Shown here piece after piece: positions 14,258-28,117 of a DNA stretch of 64,000 nt. The DNA comes from Metallyticus violacea. Taxonomy: Eukaryota; Arthropoda; Insecta; Mantodea; Metallyticidae. Made by a program: the position numbers and the translations under genes. Each line of letters opens with the position of its first letter. The first letter of the stretch is position 1. The stretch is from the NCBI GenBank assembly GCA_030762175.1, contig CM060843.1, forward strand, positions 32,871,001 to 32,935,000, in the 5' to 3' direction. The notes beneath the pieces were generated by a model. It had not been told where the DNA came from, did not search any database, and saw nothing but the letters and a program-made list of their open reading frames with translations.

Positions 14258-15890
14258 ATAAATTATCTAAACTAAAGTAAACTAAGCTAAACTAAAGTAA
14301 CCTAACTTAACCTAATCTAACCTAAACTAAAATGAATTAACCTAACCTAACCTAACCTAACCTAACGTAACGTAAACTAATCTAATCCAAAATAAACTAA
14401 CTAAGCTAATCTAAACTAAACTAAACTAAACTATACTAAACTATATACTTAACTATAAACTAAACTAAACTAATTAATAAACCAAACTATAAACTAAACT
14501 AAACATAACTAAACTAAACTAAATTAAACTAAACTAAACTAACTTAACCTAACGTAACCTAACGTAACCGAACCTAACCTAAACGAAACGAAACTAAACT
14601 AAACTAAACTACACTATAAACTAAACTAAACTATAAACTAAACTATAAACTATACTAAACTATTAACTAAAATAAATTAACTAAACTAAACTACCATAAA
14701 CTAACCAAACTTAAACTAAATTAACTAAACTAACATAAATTACCTAACAAAAATTAACTAAACTAAACTAAACTATTCTAATTCCAACTAAATTATACTA
14801 AACTAAATTAACTAACCTAACCTAACTTAATCTAACCAAACCTAACCTAAACTAAACTAAACTATACTTAACTAACCTAACCTAACCTAACCTAACCTAA
14901 CGTAACCTAACCTAAACTAAACTTAACTAAACTAAACTAAAACTAAACTAAAATAAACTAAATTAAACTAAATCAAACTAAACTACACTAAATTAAACTA
15001 TAAACTAAACTAAAATAAACTACAAAATAAACTATAAACTTAACTAAAAAAACTAAACTAAACTAAACTAAACTAAACTAACCTAACCTAACATAACCTA
15101 ATTTAAACTAAACTAAACTAAAGTATAAACTAAACTAAACTAAAATATAAACTAAATTATAAACTAAACTAAACTATAAATTAACTAAACTAAACTAAAC
15201 TAAACTAACCTAACCCAACCTAACTTAACCTAACCTAATCTAATCTAAACTAGTCTAAACTAACTTAACCTAACCTAAAACCAACTAAACTAATCTAATC
15301 TAAATTAACTAACCTAAACTAAACAAAACTAAACCAAACTAAACCATAAACTAATCTATAAACTAAACTAAACTAAACTATAAACCAAACTGTAAACTAA
15401 ACTTAACTACACTATACTGTAAACTAAACTAAACTTAAATAAACTTAACTAAACTAAACTAAACTAACCCAAAATAACCTAACTTAAATTAACCTAACCT
15501 AACCTAACCTAAACTAAACTAAACTAAATTAAACTTAACTAACCTAAACTAAACTAAACTAAACTATACTAAACTAATCTAAACTAAACTGCACTATAAA
15601 CTAAACTATAAACTAAACTAGACTATAATCTTAACTGTAAACTAAATTAAACCATAAACTAAACTATAAACTAAATTTAACTAAATTAAACTAAACGAAC
15701 CTAACCCAACTTAACCTAACTTAATCTAAACCAAAACAAAAGTAAACTAAGCTAACCTAAACTGACCTATCCTCACCTAACCTAAATGAAACTAAACTAT
15801 ACTAAACTTAACTAAATTAAAAAAAACTAAACTAAACTAAACTATAAACTAAACGAAACTAAATAAAACTAACCTAACCTAACATAACGT
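14258..15890. repeat. D block, copy 1
   Basis: Recurs at about 39008-40640 and 60780-62420, and partly at 55020-55740. Landmarks: the TAAACTATAAATTATC start, the AATTAATAAACCAAAC word near 14471, and the GCAC word at 15591 followed by TAGACTATAATCTTAACTG. The GCAC landmark is at 40353, 62136 and 55255 in the other copies. It ends near a run of eight A around 15830 and a CTTAAGCTTACC word near 15899. The whole block is absent from the Z-Y section at 31-34 kb, where a deletion starts at its left edge. Confidence 0.78.
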
Positions 15891-16859
15891 AACCTAACTT
15901 AAGCTTACCTAACCTAAACTAAACTAAACTAAGTTAACCCAAACTACCTAACCTAACCTAAATTAAACTAAACTAAACTAACCTAACCTAACCTAAACTA
16001 AACTAAACTAAATTCAACTAAACTAAACTAAACTAAACTAACTTAAATTAACCTAACCTAACTTAAACTAAACAAACCTAACCTAACCTAAACTAAATTA
16101 AACTAATTTAAACTATAAACTAAACTATAAATTAAACTAAACTTAAGTATAAACTAAGCTATTAACTAAACTATACTAAACTAAATTGTAAAGTAAACTA
16201 AACTTAGCTAAACTAAACTAAACTAAACTAACTTAATCTAAACCATCCTAACCTAACCTATACTTATTGAACTAAACTAAGCTAACCTAATCTAGCCTAA
16301 ACTAAACTAACCTAAACGAAACTAAATAAACTAAACTAAACTAAACCGAACTAAACTAAACTAAACTAAACCATAAATTAAACTATAAACTAATCTAAAC
16401 TAAATTATAAACTAAACTATAAATTAAACTAAACTAAAATAAATTATAACAAATTAAACTAAACTAAATTAAACAAAACTAAACTAAACTGAACTATAAA
16501 CTAAACTTAACGAAACTAAACTATAAACTAAACGAGACTAAACTAAACTAACCTAACCTAAAATAACTTAACCTAACCTAACCTAACCAAAACTAAACTA
16601 AACTAAACTACACTAAATTAACACTACCTAACATAACGTAACCTAAAGTAAACAGAACTAAACAAAACTAAACTAACGTAACCTAATCTAAACTGAACTA
16701 AACTAAACTACACTAAACTAAACTAACCTAACTTAACCTAACTTAAGCTAAACTAACCTAACCTAACATAAGCTAACCTAACCTAAACTAAACTAAACTT
16801 AAGTAAACAAAACTAAACTAAACTAAACTAACCTAACCTAACCTAAGCTACACTAAACT
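15891..16859. repeat. Pentamer mosaic, partly shared with A block
   Basis: Same pentamer words, no gene. The right part, near 16480-16800, resembles the section of A near 6420-6750: the CGAGACTAAAC word at 16533 corresponds to 6470 and 48944, and the following AACGTAACCTAATC words match. The middle part, about 16200-16380 (with TATACTTATTGAAC near 16260), has no close copy that I noticed in the window. Confidence 0.6.
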
Positions 16860-17140
16860 AAACTAAACTAAACTAATCTAAAGTAAATGAATTTCAATTA
16901 TAAACTAAGCCTTAAACTAAACTATAAACTAAACTATTAAGTAATCTATACTATAAACTAAACTATAATGTAAACTAAACTAAATTATAAACTAAACTAA
17001 AGTTAACTAAACTAAACTATAAAATAAACTAAACTAATCTAAACTAAACTAAACTAAACTGAACTAAACTAAAGTAATCTTAACTAGCCTAAAGTAAACT
17101 GTAAACTTAACTATAAACTAAACTATAAACTAAACTGTGA
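16860..17140. repeat. Low-copy pentamer segment
   Basis: This stretch is the same type of DNA but more diverged, with words such as GAATTTCAATTATAAAC near 16889, AAGCCTTAAAC and ATTAAGTAATC. I found no second copy of this order in the window. It could act as an anchor that is close to unique when the array is assembled or probed. Absence of a copy was judged by eye only. Confidence 0.5.
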
Positions 17141-17888
17141 CCAAAACTAAACTAAACTATAATCTAAACTATAAACTAAACTAAATTTATCTAAACTATA
17201 AATTAAATTAACAAAATTAAACTAAACTAAACTAAATTAACCTAACCAAACCTAACCTAACTTAACCTAAACTAAATGAAACTAAACTTAACTAAACTAA
17301 ACTAAACTAAACTGACCTAACCTAAACTAACCTAACCTAATCAAACCTATGCTAAACTAACCTAACCTAACATAACCTAACCTAACCTAAACTAAACTTA
17401 AATAAACTAAACTAAACTAGACTAAGCTAATCTAAACTAAACTAATTTAAACTATAAACTTAACTATAAACTAAACTAAAATAAAATAAACTAAACTATT
17501 CTCACCTAACCTAACCTAAACTAAACTAAACTCATCTAACCTAACTTAACCTAACCTAAACTACACTAAACTAAATTAATTATAAACTAAACTAAACTAT
17601 AAATAAACTAAAATAAACTAAACTAAATTAAAGTAACATAACTTCACCTAACCTAACCTAACCTAAACTAAACTAAAATTACCTAACCTAACCTAACCTA
17701 AAGTAAACTATACTAATCTAAACTAAACTAACTATGCTTAACTAAAACCTAAACTAAACTAAATTCACTAAACTAAACTAAACTAAACTATACTAAACTA
17801 AACTAACCTAACCTAACCTTACCTAACCTAAACTAAACTTAACTAAACTAAACAATAAACTAAACTAAACTAAACTATAAACTAAATT
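17141..17888. repeat. Segment leading into Y copy 2
   Basis: The left part (about 17155-17270, ATAATCTAAAC then ACCTAACCAAACC) resembles 41512-41630. The part from 17314 (GACCTAACCTAAAC) matches 32359 onward with a constant offset of 15,045 up to about 18753. The block reaches Y at the ATAATCTAACTAAATT landmark. Confidence 0.7.
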
Positions 17889-19497
17889 ATAATCTAACTA
17901 AATTAAATTTAACCAACCTAACCTAACCTAAACTAACCTAAAATAAACTAAACTAACCTAACCTAACCTAACCAAACTAAACCTAACCAAACCTAAACTA
18001 AACTAAACGAAACTAAACTAAACTAACCTAAACTAAACTAAACTAAATTACTAAACTAAAATAAACTCACCTAACATAACCTAAGCTAACCTAGCCTAAA
18101 TTAAACTAAAGTAAACTAAACTAACCTAACCCAACCTAACCTAAATTAAACTAAACTAAACTAAGCCAACCTAACCTAAACTAAACTAAACTAAAACAAA
18201 CAGAACTAAACTAAACCAATCCAAACTAAACTAAACTAAACCATAAACTAAACTATAATCTAAACTAAACTAAATTAAAAACTAAACTATATACTAAACT
18301 CAACTAAACTAAATTAAAAGAAATTAAACAAAACTAAATTAAACAAAACTAAACTATACTAAACTAAACTAAACTGAACTATAAACTAAACTATAAACTA
18401 AACGAGTAAAATCTAAACTAAACTAAACTACACTAACCTAACCTAACATAACCTAACTTAACCTAACCTAACCTAACCTAAACTAAACTAAACTAAACTA
18501 ACCTACCTAACCTAAACTAAACTAAACTAAATTAAATTAACCTAACCTAATATAAACTGAACTAAACTGAACTAAACTACACTAACCTAACCTAACATAA
18601 CCTAACCTAACCTAACCTAACCTAAACTAAACTTAAGTAAACTAAACTAAACTAAACTGATCTAAACTAAATTAATTTAAACTATAAACTAAACTATAAA
18701 CTAAACTAAACTAAAATAAAATAAACTAAACTAAACTATCCTAACCTATCCTAACCTAAACTAAGCTAAACTAATCTAACCTAACCTAACCTAAACTACA
18801 CTAAACTAAACTAAATTATAAACTAAACTAAACTATAAATAAACTAAAATAAACTAAACTAAATTAAACTAAACTAAACTAAAGTAACCTAACTTCACCT
18901 AACCTAACCTAACCTAACCTAAACTATACTAAACTTACCTAACCTAACATAACCTAACGTAAACTATACTAATCTAAACTAAACTAACTAAGCTTAACTA
19001 AACTAAACTAAACTGAACTAAACTATCCTAACCTAAATTAATCTAACCTAACCTAACCAAACCGAAACTAAACTAAACTAAACTGTAAAATAAACTATAA
19101 ACTAAACTAAACTAAACTATAAATTATCTAAACTAAACTAAACTAAGCTAAACTAAAGTAACCTGACTTAACCTAACCTAACCTAAACTCAAATAAATTA
19201 ACCTAACCTAACGTAACGTAAAGTAAACTAATCCAAAATAAACTAACTAAGCTAATCTAAACTAAACTACACTAAATTAAACTATACTAAACTATATACT
19301 TAACTATAAACTAAACTAAACTAATTAATAAACTAAAATATAAACTAAACTAAACATAACTAAACTAAACTAAACTATAAACTAAACTAAACCATAAACT
19401 AAACTAAAATAAACTAAACTATAAATTATCTAAACTAAACTAAACTAAAGTATCCTAACTCAACCTAACCTAACCTAACGTAAACTAAACTAAACTT
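17889..19497. repeat. Y block, copy 2
   Basis: Same order as Y copy 1, offset by about 8,153 at CGAGTAAAATCT (18403) and 8,196 at the S landmark (19498). With the S copies on their right, the Y-S stretch of about 3.4 kb is repeated 8.2 kb apart. One copy is followed by Z and the other by A. Confidence 0.85.
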
Positions 19498-21360
19498 ACC
19501 GAATCTAATTCAAACTAAACTAAACTAGAAACTAAAGTAAACTATAAACTAAACTATAAACTAAACTAAACTAAACTAAATTATAAATTATCTAAACTAA
19601 ACTAAACTAAACTAAAGTAACCTAACTTAAACTAACCTAACCTAACCTAAACTAAACTAACCTAACCTAACCTAACGTAACGTAAACTGTATTAATCTAA
19701 AATAAACTAACTAAGCTAAGCTAAACTAAACTAAACTAAACTAACTTAACCTAACATAACCTAACGTAACCGAACCTAACCTAAACTAAACTAAGCTAAC
19801 CTAACCTAACCTAACCTACCTAACCTAAACTAAACTAAACTAAGCTAAGCTAAGCTAACCTAACCTAACCTAACCTAACATAACCTAAATTAAACTAAAT
19901 TAACTAAACTAAATTAACAATAAATTGAACTACAAACCAAAATAAATTATAAACTAATTTATAAACTATACTAAACTATTAACTAAAATAAATTAACTAA
20001 ACTAAACTAACCTAAACTAACCTAACTTAAACTAAACTAAATTAAACTAAACTAGGCTAACCTTACCTAACCTAAAATAAACTAAACTACACTAAACTAT
20101 TCTAAATCCAACTAAACTAAACTAAACTAACCTAACCTAACTTAACCTAACCTAACCTAACCTAAACTAAATTATACTCTACTAACCTAACATAACCTAA
20201 CCTAATCTAATCTAAACTACACTAAACTAAACTAAAGTAAACTAAATTAAACTAAACTAAACTAAACTACACTAAATTAAACAATAAACTAAACTAAATT
20301 AAACTACAAAATAAACTAAAAACTTAGCTAAACAAAACTAAACTTAACTAAACTACACTAACCTAACCTAACCTAACCTAACCTAACTGAAACTAAAGTA
20401 AACTAAAATAAAGTGAGAACTAAATTAAACTGAACTATAAACTAAATTATAAACTAAACTTAACTAAACTAAACTGTAAACTAAACAAAACTTAACTAAA
20501 CTTAACTATACTAAACTAAACTAAACTAAGCTAACCTAAACTAACTTAATGTAACCTAATCTAACCTAACCGAAACTAAACTAAACTAAACTAATCTAAC
20601 CTAATCTAACTTAAACTAATCTAACCTAAACTGAACTATAAACTAAAGTAAACTATATACTAATCTATAAATTAAACTTAACTAAACTAAACCATAAATT
20701 ATCTAAACTAAACTAAACTAAGCTAAAGTAACGTAACTTAACCTAACCTAACCTAATTAAACTAAACTAAACGAACCTAACCTAACCTAACCTAACGTAA
20801 CGTAAGCTATACTAATCTAAAATAAACAAACTAAGCTAAACTAAACTAAACTAAACTATATACTTAACTATAAACTAAACTTATAAATAAACTAAAATAA
20901 ACTAAACTATAAACTAAACTAAACTTACCTAAACTAAACTAAAGTAACTTAACCTAACATAACCTAACGTAACCGAACCTAACCTAAACTAAACTAAACT
21001 AAACTAAGCTAATCCAACCTAACCTAACATAACTTAAACGAAACTAAACTGAACTAAACTAAAATATAAACTACAATATAAACTGAACTAAACTATAAAC
21101 TAAACTGTAAACTATACTGAACTATTAACTAAAATAAATTAACTAAACTATACTAACCTAAAATAACCTAACATAACCTAAATAGAATTAAACTAAACTA
21201 ACCTAACCTAACCTAACCTAAACTTAAGTAAACTAAACTTTAATAACCTAACCTGACCTAACTAAATCTAACCTAAACTAAATTAAACTAAACTATACTA
21301 AACTAAACTAAACTAAATTAAGTAAACTAAATTAAATTAAACTGAACTAAACTAAACTAA
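19498..21360. repeat. S block, copy 3
   Basis: Complete copy of about 1,862 bases, from ACCGAATCTAATTC at 19498 to the start of A copy II. ACTAGAAACT is at 19524. A small private change is GTGAGAACTAAATTAAAC near 20413, where the others read GTATGAACTAAAC. The three-fold GCTAA run is kept near 19843. Confidence 0.86.
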
Positions 21361-22059
21361 ACTAACCTAACCTAACATTAAATAAACTAAACAAAACTAT
21401 AATAAACTAAACTAAACTAACATAATCTAACCTAATCTAATCTAAACTAAGCTAAATTAAACTAAACGAACTAAACTAAACTATAAATCAAACTATAAAT
21501 TAAACTAAACTAAACCATAAACTAAAATATAAATTAAATTACACTAAACTAAAATATAAACTGAACTAAACTTAACTAAACTAAGCTAAACTAAACTAAG
21601 GTAAACTAACCTAATCTAACCTAACCAAACCTAAACGAAACTAAACTAAACTAAATAAAACATAACTAAACTAAACTAAACCATAAACAAAATTATTAAC
21701 TAAAGTAAACGAAAGTATAAACTAAACTTTAAACTAAAATAAACTAAACTAAACTAAACTATAAACTAAAGTAAAGTAAACTAAAATATAAATTAAACTA
21801 AACTTAACTTAACTAAACTAAACTTAACTAACCTAACCTAATTTAATGTAACCTAAACTAAACTAAACTAAGCTAACCTAAATTAACATAAACTAACCTA
21901 ACCTAAACTAAACTACAGTAAACTAAACTAAAATAAATTTAACGAAACTAAACTAAACTAACTAAACAAAATTAACTAAACTATAAACTAAACTAATTTT
22001 AACTATATTCACCATAAATTAATCTAAAATAAACGAAACTAAACTAAATTAAACTATAA

Positions 22060-22090
<31 letters not shown>

Positions 22091-25000
22091 CTTCGCTAAC
22101 CTAACCTAACCTAACTCAACCTAACCTAAACTATACTAAAGTAAACTAAAGTAAACTAAGCTAAACTTAACTAAACTAAACTGAACTATAAACTTAACTA
22201 TATAATAATCTAGTCTAAGCCATAAACTAAACTAAACTAAACTATAAACTAAACTAAACTATAAAATAAACTATAAACTAAACTAAACTAAAGTAAAATA
22301 ACCTAAACTAACCTAACCTAAGCTAAACTAAGCTAAACTAAACTAAACTAACATAACCTAACCTAACATAAACTAACATAAACTAAAATAAACTAAACTA
22401 ACCTAACAAAACCTAACCTAAATAAACTAATCTAAATTAAACTAAACTAACCTATCCTCACCTAACCTAAACTATACTAAAATAAACTACACTAAATTAA
22501 ACTAAACTAACCTATCCTCACCTAACCTAAACTATACTAAAATAAACTACACTAAATTAAACTAAACTAACCTAACCCAACCTAAACTAAACCAAGCTAT
22601 ACTAAACTAAACTAAACTTAAACTAAACTAAACTTAACTAAACTAAACTAAACTAAACTAAACTTAGCTAACCTAACCTAACCTAACCTAACCTAAACTA
22701 AACTAAACAAAACTAAAGTAAAGTAAACTAAACTAATCTAAACTAAACTAACCTGACCTAACATAAACTAACCTAACGTAACCTAACCTAAACTATAAAC
22801 TAAACTAAACTAAACTATCCTAACCAAACCTAACCTAACCTAAACTAAACTAAACTAATCTAACCTACCCTAATCTAAACTAAACTAAACTATACTAAAC
22901 TGTAAACTAAACTAACCTAAACTATATGCTAAACTAAACTAAAGTATAAATTAACTAAACTAAACTAAACTTAACTAAAGTAACCTAACCTAACCTAACC
23001 TAAACTAAACTAAATTAACCTAACCTAACCTAAGCTAACCTGAGCTAAACTATACTAAACTAAACTAAATTAAACTAAACAATAAACTAAACTAAACTTA
23101 ACTAAACTAAACTATAAAATAAACTAAATAAACTAAACTAAACTAAACTTTACTAAATTAACCTAATAAAACCTAACCTAAACTAAACCAAACTAAACTA
23201 AACTCATCTAAAATAGCCTAAACTAAACTATAAACTAAACTATAGGCTTAAGTATAAAATAAACTAAACTAAACTAAACTAACTTCACCTTACCTAACAA
23301 AAATAAACTAAACTACTATAATAAACTACACTAACCTAACCTAACCTAACCTAGCCTAAACTAACGTAACCTAAACTAAAAAAACTAACCTAACCTAAAC
23401 TAACCTAAACTAAACTAAACTAACCTAACCTAACCTAACCTAAACTAAACTAAACTAAACTAAACTAAACCAAACTAAACTAAACTAAACTAAACCAAAC
23501 TAAACTAAACTAAACTAAACCATAAACTAAACTATAAACTAAACTAAATTATAAACTAAACTATAATCTAAAATAAAATAAACTAAATTAAAATAAATTA
23601 AACTAAACTAAATTAAACAAAACTAAACTATAAACTAAACTATAATCTAAACTATTAACTAAACTAAACTATAAACTAAAATATACTAAAATAAACTAAA
23701 CTAAACTATCCCAACCTAACCTAACCTAACCTATACTAAACTAAACTAATCTAATCTAACCTTACCTAAACTAAACTAAACTAAACTATAAACTAAACTA
23801 AAGTATCAACTAAACTAAAGTAAACTAAACTATAAATTATATAAACTAAACTAAACTAAACTAAACTAAAGTAACCTAAATCAATCCAACTTAATCTAAC
23901 CTAAACTAAACTAAACTTACCTAATCTAACTTAACTAAACTAAACTAAACTAAACTAAACTATAAACTAAAGTAAACTATAAATTAAACTATAAACTATA
24001 CTAAACTAAACTAAATTATAAATTATCTAAACTAAACTAAACTAAACTAAACTAACCTAACCTAACCTAACCTAACGTAACGTAAACTGTACTAATCTAA
24101 AATAAACTAACTAAGCTAAACCAAACTAAACTAAACCAAACTAAACTAAACTAAACTAACTTAACCTAACATAACCTAACGTAACCTAACCTAACTTAAA
24201 CTAAACTAAACTAAACTAAGCTAACCTAACCTAACCTAACCTAACCTAAACTAAACTAAACTAAACTAAGCTAACCTAACCTAACCTAACCTAACATAAC
24301 CTAAACGAAACTAAACTAAACTAAATTAACTATAAATTAAACTATAAACTAAACTAAACTATAAACTAATTTATAAACTATACTAAACTATTCACTAAAA
24401 TAAACTATAAATTAAACTATAAACTATACTAAACTAAACTAAATTATAAATTATCTAAACTAAACTAAACTAACCAAAACTAACCTAACGTAAACTAAAA
24501 TAAATTAAATTAAACTAGGGTAACCTAACCTAACCTAAACTAATATAAACTAAACTAAACTACACTAAACTGTTCTAAATCCAACTAAAGTAAACCAAAC
24601 TAAACTAACCTAACCTAACTTATCCTAACCTAACCTATACTAAACTAAATTAAACTCAACTAACCTAACCTAACCTAACCTAATTTAATCTAATCTGAAC
24701 TAAACTAAAGTAAACTAAATTAAACTAAACTAAACTAAACTACACTAAATTAAACTATAAACTAAACTAAATTAAACTACAAAATAAACTATAAACTTAA
24801 CTAAATAAAACTAAACTAAACTAAACTACACTAACCTAACCTAACCTAACCTTACCTAACATAACTGAAACTAATGTAAACTGAACTAAAGTATGAACTA
24901 AACTAAACTGAACTATAAACTAAATTCTAAACTAAACTTAACTAAACCAAACTGTAAACTAAACTTAACTATACTAAACTAAACTAAACTAATCTAACCT

Positions 25001-27486
25001 AAACTAACCTAATGTAACCTAACCTAACCTAACCGAAACTAAACTAAACTAAACTAATCTAACCTAACCTAAATTAAACTAAACTAAACTGAACTATAAA
25101 CTAAAGTAAACTATAAACTAATCTATAAACTAAATGAAACTAAACTAAACCATAAATTATCTAAACTAAACTAAGCTAAAGTAACCTAACTTAACCTAAC
25201 CTAACCTAATTAAACTAAATTAAAATAACCTAACATAACCTAACCTAACCTAACGTAAGCTATACTAATCTAAAATCAACAAACTGAGCTAAACTAAACT
25301 AAAGTAAACTATATACTTAATTATGAACTAAAGTAATAAATAAACTAAACTAAACTAAACTAAGCTAACCTAACCTAACCTAACCTAACCTAAACTAAAC
25401 TAATCAAAACTAAAGTAAAGTAAACTAAACTAATCTAAACTAAACTAACCTAACCTAATCTAATCTAACCTAACGTAACCTAACCTAAACTATACTATAA
25501 ACTAAACTAAACTAAACTAAACTATCCTAACCTAACCTAACCTAACCTAACCTAAACTAAACTAAACTAATCTAACCTACCCTAAACTAAACTAAACTAA
25601 ACTATACTAAACTATAAACTAAACTAAACTATATGCTAAACTAAAGTATAAATTAACTAAACTAAACTTAACTAAAGTAACCTAACCTAACCTAACCTAA
25701 ACTAAACTAAATTAACCTTACCTAAGCTAACCTGAGCTAAACTATACTAAACTAAATTAAATTAAACTAAACAAAAGTATAAACTTAACTATAAACTGAA
25801 CAAAACTAAACTATAAACTAAACTAAACTAAATTGCACACTAAACAAAACTTAACTAAAATAAATTAAAATAAACTCAACTAAACTGAACTATAAACAAA
25901 ACTAAACAAATCTAAACTATAAACTAAACTAAACTAAAATAAATTAAAATAAATTAAACTAAACTAAATTAAACAAAACTAAACTAACCTGACATTTATT
26001 AAACTGAACTAAACTTAATTAAACTAAACTAAACTATAAACTAAACCATAAACTAAACTAAACTAAAGTAAACTAACCTAAACTAACCTGACATAACCTA
26101 AACTGAACTAAACTAACTAACTAACCTAAACGAAACGAAACTAAACTAAACTAATCTAACCTAACCTAACCTAAACGAAACTAAACTAAACTAAACTAAA
26201 CTATAAACTAAACTACACTAAACTAAACTAAACAAATCTAAACTATAAACTAAACTAAACTCAACTAAAGTAAACTAACCTAAACTAACCTGACATAACC
26301 TAAACTGAATTAAAGTAAACTAACCTAACCTAACCTAAACTAAACTAAACTAAATTCATTTAACTAAACTAAACTAAACTATACTAAACTAAACTAACCT
26401 TATATAACCTAACCTAAACTAAACTAAACTTAACTAAACTAAACTATAAACTAAACCTGATTATACTATAAAGTAAATAATAATCTAACTAAATTAAATT
26501 TTACTAACCTAACCTAATCTAACCTAAACTAAGGTAAAATAAACTAAACTAACCTAACCTAACCTAACAGAACTAAACCTAACCTAACCTAAACTAAACT
26601 AAACTAAACGAAACGAAACTAAACTAAACTATCCTAACCTAAACTAAACTAAACTACTAAACTAAACTAAACTCACCTAACATAACCTAAGCTAACCTAA
26701 CCTAAACAAAACTAAAGTAAACTAAACTAACCTAACCCAACCTAACCTAAACTAAAATACGGTAAACTAAGCTAACCTAAACATCCTAGCCTAACCTAAC
26801 CTAAATGAAACTAAACTATACTAAACTTAACTAAATTAAAAAAAACTAAACTAAACTAAACGAAACTAAATTAAACTAACCTAACCTAACATAACCTAAC
26901 CTAACTTAAGCTTACCTAACCTAAACTAAACTAACCTAACCTAAACTAACATAAACTAAACTAAACTAAACTAACCTAACCTAACCTAACCTAAATTAAC
27001 TAAACTAAACTAAACTAAACCAAACTAAACTAAACTAAATCAAACTAAACTAAACTAAACAAAACTATAAACTAAACTAAATTAAATTATAAACTAAACT
27101 ATAATCTAAACTAAAATAAACTAAATTAAAATAAATTAAACTAAACTAAATTAAACAAAACTAATGTATAATAAACTAAACTAATTTAAACTATAAACTA
27201 AACTATAAACTAAACTATAATCTAAACTATTAACTAAACTAAACTAAAGTATAAACTAAAATATACTAAAATAAACTAAACTAAATTATCCTAACCTAAC
27301 CTAACCTAACGTAAACTTAACTAAACTAATCTAAACTAACCTTATTGAAACTAAACTAAACTAAACTAAACTAAACTAAACCATAAACTAAACTAAAATA
27401 AACTAAACTATAAATTATCTAAACTAAACTAAACTAAAGTAACCTAACTGAACCTAACCTAACCTAACGTATACTAAACTAAACTT
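21361..27486. repeat. A block, copy II
   Basis: Matches A copy I across nearly its whole length, with a doubled 60-bp unit, CTATAGGCTTAAG at 23240 and TGCACACTAAAC at 25834. It lacks about 680 bases near 25984: the sequence goes from CAAAACTAAA straight to CTAACCTGACAT, while copy III keeps the intervening stretch (48895-49571). It has only one unit of the 661-bp element. Close to the deletion lies the private word GACATTTATT. Confidence 0.86.
22451..22570. repeat. 60-bp perfect tandem duplication in A copy II
   Basis: Units at 22451-22510 and 22511-22570, identical to those at 2961-3080, offset 19,490. Confidence 0.93.
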
Positions 27487-28117
27487 ACCGAATCTAATTC
27501 AAACTAAACTAAACTATAAACTAAAGTAAACTATAAACTAAACTATAAACTAAACTAAACTAAACTAAATTATAAATTATCTAAACTAAACTAAACTAAA
27601 CTAAAGTAACCTAAATTAAACTAACCTAACGTAACCTAAACTAAACTAAACTAACCTAACCTAACCTAACGTAAGGTAAACTGTATTAATATAAAATAAA
27701 CTAACTAAGCTAAGCTAAACTAAACTAAACTAAACTAAACTAACTTAACCTAACATAACCTAACGTAACCGAACCTAACCTAAACTAAACTAAACTAAAC
27801 TAACCTAACCTAACCTAACCTAACCTAAACTAAACTAATCTAAGCTAAGCTAACCTAACCTAACCTAACCTAACTTAACATAACCTAAACGAAACTAAAA
27901 TAAACTAAACTAAATTAAACTAAACTAGGTTAACCTTACCTAACCTAAAATAAACTAAACTACACTAAACTATTATAAATCCAACTAAACTAACTAAACT
28001 AACCTAAACTAACTTAACCTAAACTAACCTAACCTAAAATAAATTATACTCTACTAACATAACCTAACCTAACCTAATCTAATCTAAACTAAACTAAACT
28101 AAACTATAAACTAAATT
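27487..28117. repeat. Shortened S block after A copy II
   Basis: Starts with ACCGAATCTAATTC at 27487 and lacks the central AT-rich part. It keeps TAGGTTAACCTTACC near 27927 and a CTATTATAAATCCAAC variant, which the equivalent at 9169 has lost. CGTAAGG replaces the second CGTAACG near 27670. It passes into Y at 28118. Confidence 0.75.
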
